A DNA stretch of 64,000 bases, taken from positions 496,001-560,000 of the forward strand of contig NZ_CAJHCQ010000001.1 in NCBI RefSeq assembly GCF_904848665.1, given 5' to 3'. The position numbers and the translations under genes were made by a program. This DNA comes from Paraburkholderia hiiakae (lineage in GTDB: Bacteria > Pseudomonadota > Gammaproteobacteria > Burkholderiales > Burkholderiaceae). Below the pieces are notes generated by a model that was given only the letters and a program-made list of their open reading frames with translations, did not search any database and had not been told where the DNA came from. The number at the start of each line of letters is the position of its first letter. Within the stretch, counting starts at the first letter, position 1. This document shows positions 57,790 to 64,000 of the stretch, piece after piece.

Positions 57790-59856
57790 ATGAACCGTTA
57801 TCCCCTCTGGAAATATGTCGTGATGCTGGTGGCGCTCGTCATCGGCTTCGTGTACACATTGCCCAATTTCTTCGGCGAAGCGCCCGCGGTCCAGGTGTCG
57901 AGCGGCAAGGCCACGGTCAAGCTCGACTCGGGCACGCTCGCCCAGGTCGAAGCCGCGCTGGCCGCGAACAACATCAAGGCTGCCGACGTCACGTTCGACA
58001 ACTCGTCGTTGAACGCGAACATCCGCGTGCGCGTCGCCGACACGGACACGCAGCTGCGCCTGAAAGACGCGCTCAACCACGCGCTGAACGCCGACCCGAG
58101 CGACCCGCAGTACATCGTCGCGCTGAACCTGCAGAGCGCTTCGCCGCGCTGGCTCACGTCGCTGCACGCGCTGCCGATGTATCTCGGCCTCGACCTGCGC
58201 GGCGGCGTGCACTTCCTGCTCCAGGTCGACATGAATGGCGCGCTCAACAAGAAGCTCGACTCCGACGCTTCGGACGTGCGCACGCTTTTGCGCGACAAGA
58301 ACATCCGCGACGGCGGCGTGAACCGCGTGAACCAGTCGGTGGTCGTCAATTTCGCCGACGCCGACGTGGCCGAGGAAGCGCGCAAGCTGCTCGCGGGCAC
58401 GGGCGGCATCACCGAACTCGCGTGGGCCACGCAGAACAATCCCGAAGGCGGCGTGCAGCTCGTCGGCACGTTCACGCCGGCTGTGAAGACGGCGGTTCAG
58501 CAAGCCGCGCTCAAGCAGAACATCCAGACGCTGCATAACCGCGTGAACGAGCTTGGCGTGGCCGAGCCCGTGATCCAGCAGCAAGGCGACGACCGTATCG
58601 TGGTCGAGCTGCCGGGCGTGCAGGACACCGCGAAGGCGAAGGACATCATCGGCCGCACGGCGACGCTCGAAGCGCGCCTCGCCGACCCGATGGGCCTGCA
58701 CCCGGACGTGAACGCGCCGGTACCGCCGGGCGACGAGCTTTTCACGCAAGGCAACGCCGCGCCGGTGCTGCTGCGCAAGCAGGTGATCTTCACCGGCGAC
58801 CGCATCATCGACGCCTCGGCGGGCTTTGACGAGCATCAGCGTCCGTCGGTCAACATCCGCCTCGATTCGGCGGGCGGCCGCGCGGTGCGCGCCGTGTCGC
58901 GCGACAACATCGGCAAGCCGATGGCGATGGTGCTGTTCGAAAAGGGCAAGGGCGAAGTGCTGACAGTGGCGACCATCCAGTCGGAACTGGGCGACCGCTT
59001 CCAGATCACGGGCCAGCCCACGCCGCAGGCGGCCGCCGACCTCGCGCTGCTGCTGCGCGCAGGCTCGCTGGCCGCGCCGATGGACATCATCGAGGAACGC
59101 ACGGTCGGCCCGAGCCTTGGCGCGGACAACATTCGCAAGGGTTTCGACTCGGTGATCTACGGCTTCGCCGCCATCGCCGTGTTCATGATCGCGTACTACA
59201 TGCTGTTCGGCGCGATCTCGATGATCGGCCTTTCGGTGAACCTGCTGTTGCTCGTGGCGGTGCTCTCGATGCTGCAGGCCACGCTCACGCTACCGGGTAT
59301 CGCGGCTATCGCGCTGGCGCTCGGTATGGCCATTGACGCGAACGTGCTCATCAACGAGCGCGTGCGCGAAGAGCTGCGCCACGGCGCGCCGCCGCAACTG
59401 GCTATCCAGAACGGCTACGCGCACGCCTGGGCGACGATTCTCGACTCGAACGTGACCACGCTCATCGCCGGTCTCGCGCTGCTCGCATTCGGTTCGGGCC
59501 CGGTGCGCGGCTTCGCGATCGTGCACTGTATCGGCATTCTCACGTCGATGTTCTCGGCCGTGTTCTTCTCGCGCGGTCTCGTGAACCTCTGGTACGGCGG
59601 CAAGAAGAAGCTCAAGTCGCTCGCGGTGGGTCAGGTGTGGCGTCCGGAACCCGATGAAGGTACGCCCGCGCTCGCAGGCGCCGACGCTGGCACGGATACG
59701 GGTCGCGCGATCGCTGCAAATGCCACAAGCGCCACGAAGCGCGAACCGGCCAAGGCCGGCGCTAAGGGCGCCGCGCGCGCCAAACCGGTCGTGCGCCGCC
59801 GCGATGCCCAGGGCGGCAGCGGCGGTTCGGGCAACAACACCGGCTCGTCCCGCTGA
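57790..59856 (+). CDS. secD: Protein translocase subunit SecD
   Basis: This 688-residue RND-like membrane protein uses the proton gradient to pull exported proteins across the membrane with SecF. TM1 is at about residues 7-27. A large periplasmic domain contains MYLGLDLRGGVHFLLQVDMN and VAEPVIQQQGDDRIVVELPG. The C-terminal five-helix bundle has DIIEERTVGPSLGADNIRKG and AIALALGMAIDANVLINERV. Unusual is a tail of about 60 residues rich in Ala, Gly, Thr, Lys and Arg (RRRDAQGGSGGSG), where most SecD proteins end soon after the last helix. Start MNRYPLW at 57790. Confidence 0.96.
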   Translation: MNRYPLWKYVVMLVALVIGFVYTLPNFFGEAPAVQVSSGKATVKLDSGTLAQVEAALAANNIKAADVTFDNSSLNANIRVRVADTDTQLRLKDALNHALNADPSDPQYIVALNLQSASPRWLTSLHALPMYLGLDLRGGVHFLLQVDMNGALNKKLDSDASDVRTLLRDKNIRDGGVNRVNQSVVVNFADADVAEEARKLLAGTGGITELAWATQNNPEGGVQLVGTFTPAVKTAVQQAALKQNIQTLHNRVNELGVAEPVIQQQGDDRIVVELPGVQDTAKAKDIIGRTATLEARLADPMGLHPDVNAPVPPGDELFTQGNAAPVLLRKQVIFTGDRIIDASAGFDEHQRPSVNIRLDSAGGRAVRAVSRDNIGKPMAMVLFEKGKGEVLTVATIQSELGDRFQITGQPTPQAAADLALLLRAGSLAAPMDIIEERTVGPSLGADNIRKGFDSVIYGFAAIAVFMIAYYMLFGAISMIGLSVNLLLLVAVLSMLQATLTLPGIAAIALALGMAIDANVLINERVREELRHGAPPQLAIQNGYAHAWATILDSNVTTLIAGLALLAFGSGPVRGFAIVHCIGILTSMFSAVFFSRGLVNLWYGGKKKLKSLAVGQVWRPEPDEGTPALAGADAGTDTGRAIAANATSATKREPAKAGAKGAARAKPVVRRRDAQGGSGGSGNNTGSSR

Positions 59857-59871
59857 TACGGAGTCAAGAAC

Positions 59872-60822
59872 ATGGAATTTTTCCGCATCCGCAAAGACAT
59901 CCCGTTCATGAAGCACGCGTTGATCTTCAACGCGATCTCGCTCATTACCTTCATTGCGGCGGTGTTCTTCCTCTTCCACCGTGGCCTGCATCTGTCGATC
60001 GAGTTCACGGGCGGCACGGTCATCGAAGTGCAGTACCCGCAGGCGGTGCCGCTCGAACCGCTGCGCGACTCGCTCACGAAGATCGGCTACGGCGACGCCC
60101 AGGTGCAGAACTTCGGCACCTCGCGCGACGTGCTGATCCGCCTGCCGCTCAAGTCGGGCCTCAGTTCGGCGCAGCAGAGCGACCAGGTGATGTCCACGCT
60201 CAAGGCGGCGGACCCGCAGGTGCAGTTGCAGCGCGTGGAGTTCGTCGGTCCGCAGGTCGGCAAGGAACTCGCCACCGACGGCCTGCTCGCGCTCGCCTGC
60301 GTGGTGGCGGGCATCGTTATCTACCTGTCGTTCCGCTTCGAATGGAAGTACGCCGTGGCCGGCGTGATCGCGAACCTGCACGACGTCGTGATCATCCTGG
60401 GCTTCTTCGCGTTCTTCCAGTGGGAGTTCTCGCTCTCGGTGCTCGCGGCGGTGCTCGCCGTGCTCGGCTACTCGGTGAACGAATCGGTCGTTATCTTCGA
60501 CCGGATTCGCGAGACCTTCCGGCGCGAGCGCAAGATGAGCGTCGCCGACGTCATCAACCATGCGATCACGAGCACGATGTCGCGAACCATCATCACCCAC
60601 GGCTGTACGCAAATGATGGTGCTCTCGATGTTCTTCTTCGGCGGCCCGACGCTGCACTATTTCGCACTGGCGCTGACGGTCGGTATTCTCTTCGGCATCT
60701 ACTCGTCGGTGTTCGTCGCGGCGGCACTCGCGATGTGGCTCGGCGTGAAGCGCGAAGACCTCGTGAAGGACAAAAAGGAAAAGTTCGATCCGAACGATCC
60801 GAACGCGGGCGCGCAGGTTTAA
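59872..60822 (+). CDS. secF: Protein translocase subunit SecF
   Basis: This 316-residue partner of SecD has six transmembrane helices. It starts MEFFRIRKDIPFMKHALIFN. The first periplasmic domain begins IEFTGGTVIEVQYP. The conserved helix-4/5 region GYSVNESVVIFDRIRETFRR and ITSTMSRTIITHGCTQMMVL are intact. It begins 15 bases after secD, clearly in the same operon, and is followed by a strong terminator. Confidence 0.97.
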   Translation: MEFFRIRKDIPFMKHALIFNAISLITFIAAVFFLFHRGLHLSIEFTGGTVIEVQYPQAVPLEPLRDSLTKIGYGDAQVQNFGTSRDVLIRLPLKSGLSSAQQSDQVMSTLKAADPQVQLQRVEFVGPQVGKELATDGLLALACVVAGIVIYLSFRFEWKYAVAGVIANLHDVVIILGFFAFFQWEFSLSVLAAVLAVLGYSVNESVVIFDRIRETFRRERKMSVADVINHAITSTMSRTIITHGCTQMMVLSMFFFGGPTLHYFALALTVGILFGIYSSVFVAAALAMWLGVKREDLVKDKKEKFDPNDPNAGAQV

Positions 60823-60835
60823 GCTGCGCTTCAGC

Positions 60836-60868
60836 AAAAAAGCCGGTTCTCGCGAACCGGCTTTTTTT
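60836..60868. terminator. Intrinsic terminator after secF
   Basis: AGCCGGTTC (60841-60849) pairs with GAACCGGCT (60854-60862) around TCGC, preceded by five or six A residues and followed by T residues to 60868. It lies between convergent secF and yceI and can act in both directions. Confidence 0.93.
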
Positions 60869-60909
60869 TCGTGCATACGCAACGGCCTTCGCCGCGCCAT
60901 CGTTCCTGG

Positions 60910-61497
60910 CTACTGCTTGATGCCCTCGGTCTGGATGTGCAGCGTGGTCTTCATCTTGAAGCCGTACTTCTTGCCCATGTCCATACCGAAGTCGTCGCGG
61001 TTGAATTCGGCCTCGGCCTCCACGCCGCACACCTCGCGCTTGAGCACCGGGTGTTGAATGCACTTGAACGACTCGATCTCCAGCTTGAGCGGTCGAGTCA
61101 CACCGTGCAGCGTGAAGTCGCCGATGACCTCCTTGGGTGTGTCGCCGTCGAAGACGATGCGCGTGCCCTTGTAGGTCGCGGTGGGATATTTCGCGACGTC
61201 GAAGAAGTCGTCGCCCAACAGATGCTTGTCGAGTTGCGGATTGCCGGTCTGCACGGAGGACGGATCGATCGTCACGTCCACGGTGCCCGTTTTCGCCGCG
61301 CGGTCTAACGTGACCGTGCCCGTGGTCTTCGTGAACTTGCCGCGCCACGTGGAAAGGCCGCCGAAGTGGTCGGCCTCGAAGCTCGGAAACGTGTGGTTCG
61401 GATCGAGCTGGTAAGTATCGGCGGCGTGCGCCAACTGGGCTGCGAGCGATACCAGGGCGGCCCCAGCGGCCATCAATGCGAGCTTGTTCAAAGGCAT
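60910..61497 (-). CDS. yceI: Periplasmic YceI-family protein (copy 1)
   Basis: This 195-residue lipocalin-like protein has a signal peptide ([20 protein letters not shown], cleavage after AHA). YceI proteins bind polyisoprenoid-like ligands and are often induced by base or osmotic stress. The core [40 protein letters not shown] and [20 protein letters not shown] is typical. Two Cys in [20 protein letters not shown] may form a disulfide. It is 18 bases downstream of a second yceI gene. Confidence 0.93.
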   Translation of the reverse strand: MPLNKLALMAAGAALVSLAAQLAHAADTYQLDPNHTFPSFEADHFGGLSTWRGKFTKTTGTVTLDRAAKTGTVDVTIDPSSVQTGNPQLDKHLLGDDFFDVAKYPTATYKGTRIVFDGDTPKEVIGDFTLHGVTRPLKLEIESFKCIQHPVLKREVCGVEAEAEFNRDDFGMDMGKKYGFKMKTTLHIQTEGIKQ

Positions 61498-61515
61498 CTC
61501 CTTAAAGCCGTCGAG

Positions 61516-62115
61516 CTACTTGTGCGCGACGACGATATGAAACTTGATGAGCACTTCGTCGGCGACGATCGAGGTGTCCTTCCACTCGCCGGTGCCGATT
61601 TCGAAGGCGAGCCGGTGGATCGGCAGCGTCCCGTCGAAAGTCTGCGTTCCGCCCTGCTGCGTGAGCACGACGGGCACGGCCACGTTCTGCGTGTGCCCCT
61701 TGATCGTGAGTTTGCCGCTCACGCTGTACTGGTTCGTGCCGGTCGGCGCGATCGCGGTCGAGACGAACGTTGCCTGCGGGAACGACTTCGCGTCGAACCA
61801 GTCGGGCCCGTGCACCGAATCGTTGTAGGTCGGGTCGCCAAGATCATAGCTCGCCGTGTCGACCGTGATCTTCGCGCTGCCGCTCGCGGGCTTGCCCGGA
61901 TCGAAGTCGATCCGGGCGTCGAACTTCGTGAAACTGCCCTGGACCGGCACGTTCATCTGGCGCGAGACGGCGACGATCGTGCTCTTCGCCGCGTCGAGCT
62001 GCGCGTGGGCGGCCCCGCCCGCGAACAGCGCCGCGACGCCCCCGGCCCACAGCGCAGCGGCCCCGACTGCCTGGCGCCACCGATAAAAACGAATCCACCT
62101 CGACAATGCTTCCAT
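61516..62115 (-). CDS. Periplasmic YceI-family protein (copy 2)
   Basis: This 199-residue YceI paralogue starts at the ATG at 62115 (MEALSRWIRFYRWRQ); the frame is open much further but not protein-like. A signal peptide ends GGAAHAQ. The body STIVAVSRQMNVPVQGSFTK, ASYDLGDPTYNDSVHGPDWF, SGKLTIKGHTQNVAVPVVL and the end EVLIKFHIVVAHK match the family. It differs markedly from copy 1, so the pair is not a recent duplication. No cytochrome b561 gene, the frequent neighbour of yceI, is seen. Confidence 0.9.
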   Translation of the reverse strand: MEALSRWIRFYRWRQAVGAAALWAGGVAALFAGGAAHAQLDAAKSTIVAVSRQMNVPVQGSFTKFDARIDFDPGKPASGSAKITVDTASYDLGDPTYNDSVHGPDWFDAKSFPQATFVSTAIAPTGTNQYSVSGKLTIKGHTQNVAVPVVLTQQGGTQTFDGTLPIHRLAFEIGTGEWKDTSIVADEVLIKFHIVVAHK

Positions 62116-62492
62116 GATCGTCTCGCTTTGATTTCGTAGTCGTTCGCTTCGTGGACCTGGCCTCGCCGACGTTCCGCAGCCATCCGGCTCCCATGCCCGA
62201 AAGATAATCCATATTGTGTGACAGCAAACATCTGGAGATAAGCGCCCGGTCTCTGCCGCCCCCGCACGCGCGGACGGCGCAAACGTGGCACACTCGCAGC
62301 CCGTTGGTCGCGCACGCAAGCGCCGCCTGACTGCCAGACCCAGCGGCTTACCCACCGGCGCAGGCCCGCGACTCGTTGCGGCACGCCGCCGGGCGCGTTT
62401 GGTAACATGGCGCGAGGCGCTGTCAGCACCTTCCGGCATGCGCGCCGCCGTCGCGCGTCCTTCGTTCACGTCGTTTTGCGTTACCTGCCCGC
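62116..62492. other. Divergent intergenic region yceI / pqiA
   Basis: 377 bases without a plausible gene. A short A+T-rich patch near 62200-62220 (AGATAATCCATATTGTGTGA) could hold the yceI promoter on the minus strand. No clear promoter is seen for the pqiA-like gene. Confidence 0.4.
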
Positions 62493-63302
62493 ATGGCCCA
62501 GGACAAACTAATCGCGTGTCACGATTGCGACGCGCTCTACCGCAAGCCGCGGCTGCTCGGCCGCCAGACAGCGCGCTGCTCGCGCTGCGGCGCCACGCTC
62601 TACAGCAGCGCCGCGTCCCAGCTCGACCGCATCTGCGCCATCACGGTCGCTGCGCTCGTCACCTTCATCATCGCCCAGTCGTTCCCGATCATCGAGCTCG
62701 ATGCGAACGGTATCACTACGGAGTCGAGCCTGTTCGGCGCCCTCGTGGTGCTCTGGCACGAGGACATGGAGGTCATCTCCGTAATCGTGTTCTGCGCAAC
62801 CACCCTCTTTCCGCTCACGGAGATGGTGGCGCTGCTCTACGTCCTGCTGCCGGTGCGGCGCGGCTTCATTCCACCAGGCTTCGACTACGTGCTGCGCGCC
62901 ATCCAGTTCGTGCGGCCCTGGGGCATGCTCGAGGTGTTCATGCTGGGCGTGCTCATCACCATCGTGAAGATGGTGAGCCTCGCGCGGGTCATTCCCGAGA
63001 CCGCGCTCTTCGCCTTCGGCGCGCTCACGCTGATGTTCACCGTGGTCGTCACGTTCGATGCGCGCACGCTCTGGGACATCGCCGACAGCCTGCGCGACGC
63101 CGCACGCGCGGCGCGCGAGGGCGGCACGGATCCGAACGGGCAAGCTGGCGACTCCGGCGGCTCCAGCGGTCCGCAAGCGCCGCGCCCGCCGTCGCCGGCC
63201 GCGCCCCACCCGCTCGACGAGCCCGAGATCCGCGAGCCCGGTGCAAGTACGCAAGACCCGGCGCCGCCGCGCGGCGGCCCGCTCCCCAAGGGCCCCCGAT
63301 GA
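62493..63302 (+). CDS. pqiA: PqiA-like membrane protein (first)
   Basis: This 269-residue protein has an N-terminal zinc ribbon (Cys9, Cys12, Cys29, Cys32 in CHDC and CSRC). Four transmembrane helices follow, starting RICAITVAALVTFIIAQSFP. The C-terminal tail is Pro/Gly-rich and disordered (about residues 205-269). PqiA-type proteins are the inner-membrane partner of MCE proteins such as PqiB in moving lipids between membranes. Its stop overlaps the start of a second PqiA-like gene as ATGA. Confidence 0.9.
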   Translation: MAQDKLIACHDCDALYRKPRLLGRQTARCSRCGATLYSSAASQLDRICAITVAALVTFIIAQSFPIIELDANGITTESSLFGALVVLWHEDMEVISVIVFCATTLFPLTEMVALLYVLLPVRRGFIPPGFDYVLRAIQFVRPWGMLEVFMLGVLITIVKMVSLARVIPETALFAFGALTLMFTVVVTFDARTLWDIADSLRDAARAAREGGTDPNGQAGDSGGSSGPQAPRPPSPAAPHPLDEPEIREPGASTQDPAPPRGGPLPKGPR

Positions 63303-63961
63303 AATACCAGACCGCCACCGACGCCGGCTACGTCTCCTGCCACGCCTGCGGGCACGTGCAGCCACACGAGCGCGAGCGCCAGCACGTGCGCTGCGCACGC
63401 TGCGGCTCGCCCGTGCACGAGCGCAATCCGGACAGCATCATGCGCACGTGGGCGCTCCTCATTGCCGCGGCGCTGCTCTACATCCCCGCGAACCTGCTGC
63501 CTGTGATGCATACGGCCTCGCTCGTCGGCGACGAAGACGACACCATCATGAGCGGCGTGGTCTACTTCTGGACGTCGGGCGACTGGCCGCTCGCCGTGAT
63601 CGTCTTCATCGCGAGCATTCTCGTGCCGATGCTCAAGCTCTCGGTGCTCGCCCTGCTCGCCTTCACCTCGCAGCGCGGCTCGAAATGGCGGCCCGTCGAA
63701 CGCACCAAGCTCTACCGGCTTGTCGAATTCATCGGGCGCTGGTCGATGCTCGACGTGTTCGTTGTCACGCTAACCGTCGCGCTGGTACGCTTTCAGTCGC
63801 TTGCGGTCATCACGGCGGGCCCCGGCGCGATCGCGTTCGGCTCGGTCGTGATCCTGACGATGATCGCCTCGATGCAGTTCGATCCACGCCTGATCTGGGA
63901 TCCGGTGGACGAAGACAAACACAAACCTGCGCAACACTCACAGGATCAACCCCATGAATAG
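63299..63961 (+). CDS. pqiA: PqiA-like membrane protein (second)
   Basis: This 220-residue protein repeats the zinc ribbon (Cys14, Cys17, Cys32, Cys35) and the four-helix core (MRTWALLIAAALLYIPANLL, VIVFIASILVPMLKLSVLAL). E. coli PqiA is one chain containing two such halves; here they are two translationally coupled genes. The ATGA overlap with the first half and the 8-base overlap with the next gene indicate a tight operon. Confidence 0.9.
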   Translation: MKYQTATDAGYVSCHACGHVQPHERERQHVRCARCGSPVHERNPDSIMRTWALLIAAALLYIPANLLPVMHTASLVGDEDDTIMSGVVYFWTSGDWPLAVIVFIASILVPMLKLSVLALLAFTSQRGSKWRPVERTKLYRLVEFIGRWSMLDVFVVTLTVALVRFQSLAVITAGPGAIAFGSVVILTMIASMQFDPRLIWDPVDEDKHKPAQHSQDQPHE

Positions 63962-64000
63962 TCCGAAAGGACCGACCCCGCCCAATCTGCCGGAGCCGGA
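63954..64000 (+). CDS. pqiB: Start of PqiB/MCE-family gene (truncated by window end)
   Basis: The ATG at 63954 overlaps the end of the second pqiA-like gene by 8 bases and opens MNSPKGPTPPNLPEP to the window edge. Only 15 codons are visible, so PqiB identity rests on operon position. Confidence 0.6.
   Translation, partial: MNSPKGPTPPNLPEP

Overview
The window is a high-GC, densely coded chromosomal segment of Burkholderia sensu lato type (Paraburkholderia, Caballeronia or a close relative). This is inferred from protein style and from the gene orders glnE/yhdP/nitrilase/tldD/aroG and queA-tgt-yajC-secD-secF. No rRNA, tRNA, insertion sequence, phage gene or CRISPR array was recognised.

Layout. 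1-10.2 kb is core metabolism: glnE (3' part outside the window), a YhdP/AsmA-like envelope protein, a nitrilase-family amidase, tldD, and aroG behind a well-formed aromatic-amino-acid attenuator. About 10.3-36.4 kb is an exopolysaccharide (EPS) locus of Wzx/Wzy type with colanic-acid-like logic. ManC, Gmd and Fcl make GDP-mannose and GDP-L-fucose. A WcaJ-like enzyme starts the lipid-linked unit and five glycosyltransferases extend it. Two acetyltransferases (membrane acyltransferase-3 and WcaF-like) decorate it. Wzx flips, Wzy polymerises, and Wza/Wzc export it. A clan-A-like glycoside hydrolase, a GDP-mannose hydrolase and two GlxA-like AraC regulators flank the right end. No Wzb-type phosphatase is present in the window.

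About 37.8-47.2 kb holds flavohaemoglobin hmp with a palindrome resembling an NsrR site, a cobalamin adenosyltransferase, an FAD-linked oxidase, glcDEF (glycolate oxidase), yggS and proC. About 47.3-54.4 kb holds ubiA and an oxidative-stress group (dps, a 58-residue membrane protein, katA, oxyR) followed by recG. About 54.7-60.8 kb is queA-tgt-yajC-secD-secF (queuosine modification and Sec translocon accessories). The end carries two yceI genes and the start of a pqiAB-type envelope-lipid transport operon.

The most striking non-gene structure is the aroG leader. It has a 22-codon ORF with nine aromatic codons, an antiterminator segment inside the ORF and an intrinsic terminator, ahead of DAHP synthase.
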